Shown: positions 37,645-45,039, counted from the stretch's first letter. The stretch: DNA of 64,000 nucleotides from Nostoc desertorum CM1-VF14 (GCA_019359245.1 JAHHHR010000013.1:62001-126000), one strand, 5' to 3'. A program made the numbers and translations. Notes: a model not told the origin generated them from the letters alone.

Positions 37645-37834
37645 AGAGAGTATTACATTTTTTTTATCAATTGGAGACACTATAGAATATGAACTTAACG
37701 ATGGAACACATGGAGAAGGGGAAGTATTAGAAATTGACGAAACTTGCAGCGCTGTTAAAATTTTACCGATGGATGAAAGCTCTATGATTTTAGTACCAAG
37801 ATGGATAAGCGCGGATGATATAGTTCCGTTCTAG
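37622..37834 (+). CDS. Small SH3-like hypothetical protein, 70 residues
   Basis: The acidic small-barrel type sequence (IGDTIEYELNDGTHGEGEVL, then RWISADDIVPF) resembles short SH3/KOW-like domains. It overlaps the membrane protein gene by 23 bases, so it is coupled to it. No family recognised. Confidence 0.5.
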   Translation: MSYTKETEESITFFLSIGDTIEYELNDGTHGEGEVLEIDETCSAVKILPMDESSMILVPRWISADDIVPF

Positions 37835-37876
37835 CACAAACCTACTCCAAGTAATACTCTAAGTAAGAAAAACATT

Positions 37877-38695
37877 ATGCCTCTATATAGAAAAAGAATA
37901 GTAAACGGATCATCTTTAGATATTCCAAGCGATACTAGAACTGTTGCGGGTAGTAATGATTTTTTTATTGGTATTGATGAAAATAGTGAACTTTATAAAA
38001 TTAAAAAGTCTGATTTATTAGTAGGATTATCAAGTGACACAGGTGGAGGTACAACACCAACTACACCGACAACAGGATACCCAACTGGGATGGCATTACT
38101 ATTAGAAGATGGCAGTAAGCTAGACAAATCGGGTAATGATAGACACGCTACACCTGTGGGCGCTAATTCGCCTACATCTGTTGTTGGGCTTGACGGGAAA
38201 CAAGTTTTAAAATGGGATGGATCAGGAACTCAAGAATTAGAAATTACACCATTTTTAAGCGGTGCAACCGGAGCTACTTTATATTGTGTTTTTACAATTG
38301 AAAGTGGTGATAACTATAATATTGTGCGTACCATTGATGTATCCGGTGGTGACTTTTGGAAGTTTATCGGCGGTTCGGCTGGCTACTTTGCTACATTCTT
38401 ACAAAATAGACTTGAAATATATCCCCCAAGTATGCCAGCCACGGGTAGCATTTTAGTTAGTATTCATTCTGGTAGTAATTATCAAATTCTTATAAATAAC
38501 GATAGCAAAGGAATTAAAAGTAATACTTTCTTTGCTGGTAATAAGTTTAGAATAGGAGTAAATGATTATCCTTTTGTAGGAAGTATTGCGACTTTGCTCG
38601 TATATCCTGAACATATCCAGCCTTACACAACAAAGCATAATTCAATAATAAATGTAATTAAAACTAGATATACTTCTTTAACCTTGGTTTCTTGA
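37877..38695 (+). CDS. LamG/concanavalin-like domain protein, fibre-like
   Basis: The protein has 272 residues. The N-terminal part (MPLYRKRIVNGSSLDIPSDT, then ELYKIKKSDLL) resembles the attachment region of phage fibres. A Gly/Thr/Pro linker (GGGTTPTTPTTG, about 54-66) leads to a jelly-roll domain: DKSGNDRHATPVG, then GKQVLKWDGSGTQELEI and SIATLLVYPEHI, the pattern of LamG/Laminin_G_3 carbohydrate-binding domains. There is no signal peptide. It directly precedes a membrane coiled-coil gene (TGAATG junction). A receptor- or glycan-binding role is inferred. Confidence 0.62.
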   Translation: MPLYRKRIVNGSSLDIPSDTRTVAGSNDFFIGIDENSELYKIKKSDLLVGLSSDTGGGTTPTTPTTGYPTGMALLLEDGSKLDKSGNDRHATPVGANSPTSVVGLDGKQVLKWDGSGTQELEITPFLSGATGATLYCVFTIESGDNYNIVRTIDVSGGDFWKFIGGSAGYFATFLQNRLEIYPPSMPATGSILVSIHSGSNYQILINNDSKGIKSNTFFAGNKFRIGVNDYPFVGSIATLLVYPEHIQPYTTKHNSIINVIKTRYTSLTLVS

Positions 38696-39151
38696 ATGTC
38701 TACTACAATTCAACAGCAACAACCTACCGTTACAGTTAGTTTAGAGTCAACTGGCGTATTTTTGGGAGCGCTAGTATCATTAACTATTCTGTTAGGAATA
38801 CTAATCAAAATAGTTAGCAACTTCAACAAAATAGCTAACGATATTCATGATTTAAAGGACGATATAAAAAATCATTCTAATAGTGAAGGACATGAAAAAT
38901 TATTGCAGCAAGTAAGGATATTACAAGCACAATATAATTCTTACGATAAATCTTTAGAGCTTCACTTGTTGAATTTTGAAAATAGAAAGGAAGCTGTACA
39001 ATTTTTATTTGGTCAAATCAATGAAAAGATTGATCACAAATCACAAAGAATGGAAACTGAAACCAAGGAACTAAGAAAGGAAATTAAAGAGCTACAAGGA
39101 TTTTTGAATAAGCGTGAAGATTTTGTTATTAGGAACAGAGAAACCGATTAG
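38696..39151 (+). CDS. Single-pass membrane coiled-coil protein
   Basis: The protein has 151 residues. One membrane helix (GVFLGALVSLTILLGILIKI, about 17-37) is followed by a long charged coiled coil (IANDIHDLKDDIKNHSNSEG to LRKEIKELQGFLNKREDF). The ATG abuts the previous stop. The arrangement resembles holin-like or spanin-like accessory proteins and phage or T6SS membrane tethers, but no family is recognised. It closes the long plus-strand unit of the module. Confidence 0.6.
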   Translation: MSTTIQQQQPTVTVSLESTGVFLGALVSLTILLGILIKIVSNFNKIANDIHDLKDDIKNHSNSEGHEKLLQQVRILQAQYNSYDKSLELHLLNFENRKEAVQFLFGQINEKIDHKSQRMETETKELRKEIKELQGFLNKREDFVIRNRETD

Positions 39152-39449
39152 CTATTTGGCTTAGATACAAAAATTAAGTTTTGTCACTTCACCCCCATGT
39201 GACAAGCAACACTTGGGGCGGATAGGCTAAAGCGGGTAGATGTTGCCATCGTGCGATCGCACCTCTAGCGATCGCGCTTTACTCTACCTGAAAACTTTCC
39301 GCCAAGCCTTCGACAAACAATACTTGGAGCGGATAGCCTGGACAAGGTTGATAACACTGTCTTTACTTCATTGGATTTATTGCGATCGCTTCCAGCGGGC
39401 GGTTACGCCATCGCAGTATTTGTCCAGCGATCGCATTTTTCATGCAAGG
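39152..39449. other. HIP1-dense gap between the two halves of the element
   Basis: GCGATCGC occurs at about 39254, 39268, 39381 and 39427, after none in the preceding 8.5 kb. A 26-bp imperfect direct repeat (39201-39226 and 39312-39337, GACAARCAAYACTTGGRGCG plus GATAG) is present. The plus-strand reading frame here has no convincing start or composition. It may mark the join between two modules or hold an origin-like region behind the helicase gene. Confidence 0.5.
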
Positions 39450-41897
39450 CTAAACCTTCACCAGCTGATGTGGGAAGTAAGCCCTTGCAAGTGGCTTGCG
39501 GCGATCATCGCACTTTAGCCAAATACCATCAACTCTAATGTCGGTAATAGTGGCGAAGGTATTCTTGTACTTGCCTTCCTGAATTTCCACTTTATCTCCC
39601 ACGATTAAATTGCTTCTGGGGGATTGCTCACAGCATTGCAAATCAGTGAATGGCAAGCTAAGTCTGCCTCGTCCTGGAACTTGGCAGCTGGCTTTGGAGT
39701 GAACATCAAAAATCTGGAATACTTTTACCTCTCGATTGAACGTCAAGCTGTAGTAGCTAGCTTTCTCCTGAATTAGAGGCAGGATGGGCAACTCCTGTTC
39801 TGTGACTTGTAGTATATGACTGTTGTCATCGAGGCGATCGCGATCGCCTTGGATCACCTTGTGATCACCTTGCGATCGCCTTACCGGATCACCTTCTGGA
39901 ATGCTTGCCGCCTCTACGTTTCCGCCAAAGGTGATCAAGTCATTTGTATGAACATCGATTTTTTTTTCTAATTCGGGATTTGATAAAATTGCGATTTCAG
40001 GCATACTTAGATGATCACCTTGCTTTACATCCTCAAGACAATCTTGCTGTATATGCGTTTGGTTTGCTTCACAAAGGTGATCATAAGAAGGTGATCCAAT
40101 GGTGATCCAAGGTGATCCATCGTTTTTATACACATTGAGCGAATCGCTGGTTGCCTCTGGCTGACAAGCACTTGAGCCACTTTCAGAGGTGATCCGCTGA
40201 GACGAGGTTACTGTTACGGTTTGTAAAGCATTCTTTGTACTACAGTTTTCTGGTTCACGAGCGATGTAATACAGCTTTGCAGTGCCGCTAAAGCTTCTCT
40301 CGTCAAGGCTTACCAGCCCATCTCTGGCTAATTGCGATAAACAGCGCCTGGCGTTACCGGAGGTAGTACCGATATGGTGAGCTACTTCCTCAGCTTCAAA
40401 TTTAATGTTGGCGTGTTCTTGTAAAAATTTGATGATTTGATCCTTGGTAGACATATCCGGCGAACCTAACTCTTGACCAACTTCCTCTAACAGGGAGAAA
40501 CTAAAGTCCTCTTCATTGAAGTAGAGGCGATAGCTTGTGGGGAAGCGGCGCGATCGCGATTTCTCAATGGTGAGAATTTTTTCTTGGGGGTTGGCACTGG
40601 GGTTAGAGTCCTTCTCTAATTTGATGACTTCGGAGACTGCGTTTCTAACGGCTGTCGTCCCCCTAGCTTGTCCGTTTCTGTTGGTGTGGTGAACGATGAC
40701 TACCGTTATCCCTGTTTCTGCCGCGAACTTGTTTAGCTCCAGGACGGGGCGGGAGTATTCTGTTCTGTTTTCGTCGTAAAGGGAGTAGCGGTTAACAAAG
40801 GTCAGGGAGTCAATCATCACGATCGCGGGTTTAAATTCGGCAGCGTCTTCATACAGAGTTGGCATAGCGTCAGTGTTCCAGCCAAATCTAACCCCTGTCT
40901 TGTTACGAACTTCTGTCCCTGGTTTAAACCCGCGCTTGTTTAGGGCCTGAAGCATATCGTGTTTTGATTCATCACCCTGGTAGATAAGAACACGGCGGCT
41001 ATCGGCAGTGGCAGGGAAGCCATTCCAGTTTTTACCGTCAGCTATGCAGTGGAGTAAGTCATAAAGAAATTTGGTTTTACCAACGCCACCATCGGCAATT
41101 ACCAGTGCTGTGGTTGCTTGTGGAAGTATTCCCCCCAAAAGCCATTTTCTTCCCTGTGTGCCTACTTCTTCTTCAAGCTCATCTAAGCTTTTTCGTGGTT
41201 CGACTGTGGCACACAGCGATTTCATGTAAAGGTCTTCGAGTCCTGTAATACCTTTTTTTATCTCAGGATGAGCATTAGCTAATAAGTTCAGTCGGTATAA
41301 TTTCAGCCCAGGATTAGAAGTTTTGAGGTAGATGTTTTCTAGTTCATGGACTAGCTGATTGTAATGCCAGGATTCATTCTCTTCTTTTGTTGGTGCTAAT
41401 GGTGCTGAAAAGATTGCCTTGGTTTTATTTTCAAATGCTACACAAACATCTGCCCATTCTGTCTGCGTATCATAAGCTAAATGTTCAAGTTCATTAGCAA
41501 TTCTGATTGCTTCTCGACGGCTGGCATTTAGGATAATTAATGCAGCAAGACTATCAATATTAACTGCACTAACAGTTCTATCAACAAGGCTAGCTAGTTT
41601 ATTCCTTCCACCGATCCTTGCCAGTAAATCATGGTCTGATAACCAGCTAGTAACGTGTAGCAGGTCTGTGGAGTGGAGTTTCTTGCAGAGTTTAAGACAG
41701 GCTTGATAAATATCCTTGTGTGCGCCGATATAGAAGTGTTCTGGCTTTAATCTGTCCTTGATTCGATAGATTGCACTTGGGTCAAGAAGTATTCCACCTA
41801 GTATTGCTTCTTCTGCTTCAATGTTGCATGGTGGTAGCCTGTTATTATCAGGTTTAAAACTTAGTTCTTCGGTGTAAGTGTAGGGGACTGCTATCAT
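39450..41897 (-). CDS. Replicative helicase-like protein: DnaB-N, RepA/RecA-like ATPase, winged helix, KOW
   Basis: The protein has 815 residues. Residues 20-120 form a DnaB N-terminal domain (PPCNIEAEEAILGGILLDPS, then IGGRNKLASLVD). A RepA-like (AAA_25) ATPase follows, with Walker A IADGGVGKTKF near 267, Walker B PAIVMIDSL near 362 and the VIVHHTNRNGQARGTTAVRN sensor region. A winged-helix domain lies near 480-540, then a low-complexity linker, and at the end a KOW-like barrel (VGDKVEIQEGKYKNTFATIT). It probably drives replication or mobilisation of the element, perhaps with a primase elsewhere. The linker DNA holds many GGTGATC repeats. Confidence 0.82.
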   Translation of the reverse strand: MIAVPYTYTEELSFKPDNNRLPPCNIEAEEAILGGILLDPSAIYRIKDRLKPEHFYIGAHKDIYQACLKLCKKLHSTDLLHVTSWLSDHDLLARIGGRNKLASLVDRTVSAVNIDSLAALIILNASRREAIRIANELEHLAYDTQTEWADVCVAFENKTKAIFSAPLAPTKEENESWHYNQLVHELENIYLKTSNPGLKLYRLNLLANAHPEIKKGITGLEDLYMKSLCATVEPRKSLDELEEEVGTQGRKWLLGGILPQATTALVIADGGVGKTKFLYDLLHCIADGKNWNGFPATADSRRVLIYQGDESKHDMLQALNKRGFKPGTEVRNKTGVRFGWNTDAMPTLYEDAAEFKPAIVMIDSLTFVNRYSLYDENRTEYSRPVLELNKFAAETGITVVIVHHTNRNGQARGTTAVRNAVSEVIKLEKDSNPSANPQEKILTIEKSRSRRFPTSYRLYFNEEDFSFSLLEEVGQELGSPDMSTKDQIIKFLQEHANIKFEAEEVAHHIGTTSGNARRCLSQLARDGLVSLDERSFSGTAKLYYIAREPENCSTKNALQTVTVTSSQRITSESGSSACQPEATSDSLNVYKNDGSPWITIGSPSYDHLCEANQTHIQQDCLEDVKQGDHLSMPEIAILSNPELEKKIDVHTNDLITFGGNVEAASIPEGDPVRRSQGDHKVIQGDRDRLDDNSHILQVTEQELPILPLIQEKASYYSLTFNREVKVFQIFDVHSKASCQVPGRGRLSLPFTDLQCCEQSPRSNLIVGDKVEIQEGKYKNTFATITDIRVDGIWLKCDDRRKPLARAYFPHQLVKV
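39850..40200. repeat. Cluster of about ten GGTGATC/GATCACC words inside the helicase gene
   Basis: The 7-8-mer appears near 39852, 39864, 39886, 39931, 40011, 40075, 40090, 40101, 40110 and 40190 in both orientations. It encodes GD/GS-type residues in the linker between winged helix and KOW domain. It could be iteron-like binding sites for the helicase, or a simple repeat expansion. Confidence 0.55.
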
Positions 41898-42025
41898 TTT
41901 TCTGTCCCCCGATTAGCTAGGTTTGAATTATTTAATGTGTTAGAATGCAGGGAAATAACGCGTATTTTACCGCTTAAGATTCGTAAGTATTTGTTCATTT
42001 TTTACTGATGTTTTTTGTATCTAAT

Positions 42026-42058
42026 TCACTAAGCTATAAACTTAGTGAGTTTTTTTTT
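42026..42058 (+). terminator. Strong orphan terminator on plus strand
   Basis: TCACTAAG (42026-42033) pairs with CTTAGTGA (42041-42048), followed by nine T. It is oriented for plus-strand transcripts, yet both flanking genes are on the minus strand. It could end a small antisense RNA over the helicase leader (about 41900-42050) or be a relic. Confidence 0.65.
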
Positions 42059-42099
42059 GCGTGTGACGAGCTGCCTAGTTGCTATTGAGACATTGTTGT

Positions 42100-42390
42100 T
42101 CAAAATCCATCAGGGCAATTGAGCTTGCGTTGCTTTTGCTCCTCCAATAATTTAAGAATCTGTTCTGCGGCGAATGAGCGATCGTAGTGTGGCAGTCCAG
42201 CGCTGGACATGGCCGCAAGCAAGACTTTGACTTGTTCCTCATCGTCGACTTGCAAGACAGGAAGCAAGTTTAAAATCAGCCTTGCATAAGCTCTTACTTC
42301 CTTGTGGGTGAGCTTGTCGCCTTCCTTGTTTTCCTTAATTTGTTCAAGGAAATGAGCGATCGCTTTGGTAGATCCGTCGAAGCCAAACAT
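42100..42390 (-). CDS. Hypothetical element protein, 96 residues
   Basis: The helical protein opens MFGFDGSTKAIAHFLEQIKE and contains LTHKEVRAYARLILNLLPVL and AAEQILKLLEEQKQRK. No family recognised. It lies between the helicase gene and two further small minus-strand genes in the same direction, probably one transcript of replication-associated genes. Confidence 0.6.
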   Translation of the reverse strand: MFGFDGSTKAIAHFLEQIKENKEGDKLTHKEVRAYARLILNLLPVLQVDDEEQVKVLLAAMSSAGLPHYDRSFAAEQILKLLEEQKQRKLNCPDGF

Positions 42391-42392
42391 TG

Positions 42393-42617
42393 TTAACTAG
42401 GGGATTGGGGATTAGGGATTGGGGTATCGGTAAGTTGCAGGTAAAGAAGAAAGTTGTCTAATTCCTCTTGGGTCAAAAGCGATCGCGATCGCACTCCGTA
42501 ATATTTCATCAAATGCTCTCGACCTTGCTCAACTGTCCAGCCCAGTCGCTGCATTTGGGCATCTGTCTGGTTTATTAGCTCATGGAAGCTTGGGTATGGT
42601 GATTGGTCATTAGTCAT
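42393..42617 (-). CDS. Hypothetical element protein, 74 residues
   Basis: Started at MTNDQSPYPSFHELINQTDA (ATG 42617); upstream in-frame sequence is a shadow of the neighbouring gene. The core MQRLGWTVEQGREHLMKYYG followed by VRSRSLLTQEELDNFLLYLQ resembles a short domain seen in many Nostoc plasmid and phage-like regions, probably helical and DNA-associated. The last residues (PIPNPQSPS) come from a GGGGATTAGGGATTGGGG short repeat absorbed into the gene. Confidence 0.6.
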   Translation of the reverse strand: MTNDQSPYPSFHELINQTDAQMQRLGWTVEQGREHLMKYYGVRSRSLLTQEELDNFLLYLQLTDTPIPNPQSPS

Positions 42618-42636
42618 TAGGTAAGAGCGATCGCAC

Positions 42637-42876
42637 TTAAGGCAAGTAAGGAAGATACCCAGGAAACTCCCCGGTGAATTCTTCCTCCTCCACTGGAGTT
42701 GGCGGAAAGAGGTAATAGCGGGTTGCTCTGTAGAATGCCTCGGTCGGCGATCGCTGCCCCACAAATAAATAAAGTCCGCCATCGAGGTATACAGCAGGTG
42801 GAAATCTGACAACGGCAATCATTTCCTTGCTGGCTAATATCTGTCCTGTTTCTGTGGTTAAAGTTGCTTTCAGCAT
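42637..42876 (-). CDS. Hypothetical element protein, 79 residues
   Basis: Acidic C terminus (FPPTPVEEEEFTGEFPGYLP) and a beta-type N-terminal half (TTETGQILASKEMIAVVRFP). The start ATG at 42876 follows a GGGCATTGGGCATTGGG short repeat. No family recognised. It shares direction with the two genes before the helicase. Confidence 0.5.
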   Translation of the reverse strand: MLKATLTTETGQILASKEMIAVVRFPPAVYLDGGLYLFVGQRSPTEAFYRATRYYLFPPTPVEEEEFTGEFPGYLPYLP

Positions 42877-42963
42877 TGGGCATTGGGCATTGGGAAAACT
42901 TAGGGAAGGCGGATCGAGTTGGCGCTTGATCCGCCATTTTGTTTACCGAAAGAGAAAGTCGAA

Positions 42964-43290
42964 ATGAACGATCCAGTAATTTTGAGTGGCAATGAAGTAA
43001 TCGGCATTGCTAAAGAAATGAGCTTTGCGAATGCCAATCTTTTAAAGTTTGAGGAGATACACAGACACATCGGAGAAGCGATAAAGTCGAATTTTCCTAA
43101 TTACAGGGTTTGGACTGCTGAACTTGAGGGATGCGACGGCGTTAGTGCTGAAGTTCTCCAACCGGGAAAAGATTGGCAGAAGGGGAGGCTCAAATTAGTG
43201 ATCAGTTATCGTGTGGAATTCACTCCCGACAAAGTGCCTGGACTAGAATCTCCTTTAGACGATCTGCGATCGCAACTCAATCCCGAATAG
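42964..43290 (+). CDS. KGK-domain protein
   Basis: The 108-residue protein ends in the cyanobacterial KGK pattern: SAEVLQPGKDWQKGRLKLVI then EFTPDKVPG (usual GVECEVLxxGxxGWQKGKIRI...FxPDE). Family function is unknown. Started at MNDPVILSGNEV (42964, GAAAGAG upstream). It is convergent with the RHH gene across two hairpins. Confidence 0.72.
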   Translation: MNDPVILSGNEVIGIAKEMSFANANLLKFEEIHRHIGEAIKSNFPNYRVWTAELEGCDGVSAEVLQPGKDWQKGRLKLVISYRVEFTPDKVPGLESPLDDLRSQLNPE

Positions 43291-43301
43291 TCACAGATAC
43301 A

Positions 43302-43366
43302 TCGCCTGCTGATGAGTAGGCGACATATCCATGAATAAAGCCGTCTACCCACATGGCAGACGGCTT
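43302..43366. terminator. Two hairpins between convergent genes
   Basis: TCGCCT/AGGCGA (43302-43323) and AAGCCGTCT/AGACGGCTT (43338-43346 with 43358-43366) lie between the KGK gene and the minus-strand RHH region, and can terminate either strand. Confidence 0.6.
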
Positions 43367-43573
43367 ATAAGGTTTCTTCTATTTGTGTTTCAGTAGAAAC
43401 TAAGTCATATATTTCTTGCTTAAGTGCTTGTACTTCCTCTTTAAAAAGAGTTTCTGTTCCCTTACTTTCTTCTAAACGCGTCTCAAAAAGTTTCTGCTGT
43501 CCGTGGACATAGGACAAGAAATTTTTTTCTATCAGTTCGAGACGCTCAAGGATTTTCCCAGGATCAGATTTTT
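43365..43573 (-). other. Coiled-coil extension in the -1 frame behind the RHH gene
   Basis: This frame reads SDPGKILERLELIEKNFLSY, then QQKLFETRLEESKGTETLFK and EEVQALKQEIYDLVS. It is a strong coiled coil with no start of its own. It joins the RHH frame at an A5 run (T5 at 43569-43573 on the plus strand). A -1 slip there gives a continuous protein of about 125 residues. Either this is programmed frameshifting or one base was lost in the A run. Confidence 0.6.
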
Positions 43574-43741
43574 CTCGGATGCTTGCCCCAAAGTTATTTT
43601 CTCCTGAGCTATGGAGCGGAGTAATTCCGATCTGGTCAATCCCATCGATTGAGCTATTGTCTCTAAATGCAACCAGTCTTCCTGGCTCATTCTTACGTTG
43701 ACCAATTTCGAGTCTTCTGCTAGCTGCTTGGGCCGTGCCAT
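43532..43741 (-). CDS. Ribbon-helix-helix DNA-binding protein
   Basis: The 69-residue protein has a clear RHH/CopG-Arc pattern: KLVNVRMSQEDWLHLETIAQ then SMGLTRSELLRSIAQEK (strand, helix, turn, helix). The last 19 residues look out of frame (KNLILGKSLSVSN) and the natural continuation lies in the -1 frame. Three TTTACAG/TATACAG boxes lie within 90 bp upstream and overlap the strong plus-strand promoter at 43809, so it probably represses that promoter and itself. Confidence 0.82.
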   Translation of the reverse strand: MARPKQLAEDSKLVNVRMSQEDWLHLETIAQSMGLTRSELLRSIAQEKITLGQASEKNLILGKSLSVSN

Positions 43742-43775
43742 TCTTTGTGTTCACCGCAAGGACATCTCCATTTTA

Positions 43776-43830
43776 TCTTTACAGAATTTTTTTGTATATA
43801 CAGAACTGTTGACAGGTTATGTCTTTACAG
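43776..43830. promoter_or_regulatory. Putative RHH operators
   Basis: TCTTTACAG occurs at 43776-43784 and again at 43822-43830, and TATATACAG at 43796-43804. They lie between the divergent RHH gene and the plus-strand operon, and the last lies in the spacer of the TTGACA-TATACT promoter. Direct repeats of this size suit RHH dimers. Confidence 0.55.
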
Positions 43831-43836
43831 TATACT
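43809..43836 (+). promoter_or_regulatory. Consensus sigma-70-type promoter
   Basis: TTGACA (43809-43814), a 16-bp spacer and TATACT (43831-43836) form the best promoter seen in the window. It would start a transcript about 310 bases before the first gene of the 44.16-46.78 kb operon. Confidence 0.75.
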
Positions 43837-43844
43837 AACATTAG

Positions 43845-44158
43845 TTTCGTAAATACAAAACAAAAGTTACTACTCCAAACCAGGCAGAGATAGCAGCCTG
43901 CCAGCACTGAGCGAAGACCAAAGATCGGCTAGGGGAAACCGACATCTGACAAGTGCATTAACCCGTAAGTCGTAGCGTCGCAGGGTTAGCAGTACTTAGC
44001 TTCCCTTTATTCTCAATGTATGACTGATAACTGTCCTTACCCGTAAGTCGTAGCGTCGCGGGGTTAGCGGTTCCAAGTAAAAAGGCGACCACCTACCGTC
44101 CCAACGGAGCGATCGCCAACTCAAATGCTTTGATTTAATACGTAAGGAGATTGTACCA
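43845..44158 (+). ncRNA. Structured 310-nt leader with two repeated stem units
   Basis: There is no reading frame of note. Two 30-bp units (43964-43990 and about 44039-44066) share ACCCGTAAGTCGTAGCGTCG and a closing GGGTTAGC, and each can close a stem by ACCC/GGGT. A hairpin CAGGC/GCCTG lies near 43880-43902 and CGG/CCG around GGGGAAA near 43925-43945. It is followed by AAGGAG and the ATG at 44159. It may be a regulatory leader or small RNA; the class is unknown. Confidence 0.45.
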
Positions 44159-44452
44159 ATGTCTAAGCCGTTAGGCTATTACACCAGCTACACACCGGGC
44201 GATGATTCCCTTCTGGAGAGAGTGCAGGAGCAGTACGGCAGTGCCTTCGAGAAAATCAGCAAGCGAGAAAAGCTTTCTATATTGATGATCCTGGCATCAA
44301 ACCTGGGATGTCAGCTTGAGGGAGACGTGCGGGGGGGAATTTACGCTGTGGCAAGAGAGATGACAGATCAGCTTTCACTCTCTGACCAGGCAGGAGTCAT
44401 GGAAGCGATAATTTCTCAAATCCGTTGGGGGCAAAACTATGAGCAGCAGTAA
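44159..44452 (+). CDS. Hypothetical element protein, 97 residues
   Basis: The helical protein (SLLERVQEQYGSAFEKISKR, then LSILMILASNLGCQLEGDVR) has an ideal AAGGAG ribosome site 10 bases upstream. It is first in the operon behind the consensus promoter and long leader. No family recognised; similar short proteins occur in cyanobacterial mobile regions to my knowledge, but no function is known. Confidence 0.62.
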   Translation: MSKPLGYYTSYTPGDDSLLERVQEQYGSAFEKISKREKLSILMILASNLGCQLEGDVRGGIYAVAREMTDQLSLSDQAGVMEAIISQIRWGQNYEQQ

Positions 44453-44594
44453 AGGAGACTGTGAAGATTGCGGTGTCTGCCGATTATTTGAGTTAGACGT
44501 AATCAGCACGCCGTGCGATCCACCTTGCTATGAAGAGGAGGTAGTACAACCGGAGCAAAGCGAAAATGACACAACAATTGTACACCACACCTGA
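44439..44594 (+). CDS. Cys-rich micro-protein, 51 residues
   Basis: The frame overlaps the genes on both sides. It encodes MSSSKGDCEDCGVCRLFELD, then VISTPCDPPCYEEEV. The five Cys in CxxCxxC and CxxxC spacing suggest a small zinc or iron-sulfur site. The tail runs through the next gene's start in another frame. The ribosome site is weak (GGGG), so it is a plausible rather than proven gene. Confidence 0.42.
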   Translation: MSSSKGDCEDCGVCRLFELDVISTPCDPPCYEEEVVQPEQSENDTTIVHHT

Positions 44595-45039
44595 AGCAGC
44601 GCGGGAAACGGGCATCCCTGAAAGCACTATTCGTTCATGGATGCGCCGCCATCCTGAAGTGTTCCAAGTTGACATTCACGTTGCGATTGACGAACACGGG
44701 CAGAAACTGTGGACTGATGCGGGAATTGAAATGCTGCGGGCCCACCGTGCATCGAAAACTGCAACGGATGACGATGCAAACTTTGATGCAAAATCCGATG
44801 CACCCAATTTACTTGAGTCGCTGTTAGAGGAGGATGCACAGCGACTCGCTGAGGAGTACTGGCGACTGCTACCCGGTCGCACCTTGCAACGCATTAAACA
44901 GATGCGGGACAATCCCACATCTGAACAGCGCCAAATAGTGCAAACATCAGTCCGCGCCGCTATCAACGCCGGGACTGAACATCTACTCTTACCTACTTAT
45001 CAGCCTATGTTGCTAGAGGGAGGAGATGAAACAGACTAA
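44566..45039 (+). CDS. MerR/HTH-type DNA-binding protein
   Basis: The 157-residue protein begins with a winged HTH of the MerR/excisionase kind: LYTTPEAARETGIPESTIRS then WMRRHPEVFQVDIH. The acidic linker (TDDDANFDAKSD) and a helical C-terminal part (EEDAQRLAEEYWRLLPGRTL) follow. The role could be operon regulator or recombination directionality factor, since no other excisionase is seen in the element. It overlaps the Cys-rich micro-ORF and the next gene. Confidence 0.7.
   Translation: MTQQLYTTPEAARETGIPESTIRSWMRRHPEVFQVDIHVAIDEHGQKLWTDAGIEMLRAHRASKTATDDDANFDAKSDAPNLLESLLEEDAQRLAEEYWRLLPGRTLQRIKQMRDNPTSEQRQIVQTSVRAAINAGTEHLLLPTYQPMLLEGGDETD

Noticed and set aside
30743..39151. Tailed prophage
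   Set aside because: No terminase, portal, major capsid, tape-measure or lysin was recognised by eye; only the LamG fibre-like protein would fit.
39240..39518. 92-residue plus-strand frame at the end of the helicase gene
   Set aside because: It overlaps the helicase 3' end, has HIP1-derived residues and no ribosome site; treated as chance.
43755..44158. tRNA or tmRNA in the long leader
   Set aside because: No cloverleaf, T-loop or CCA-like end could be traced; kept as an unclassified leader.
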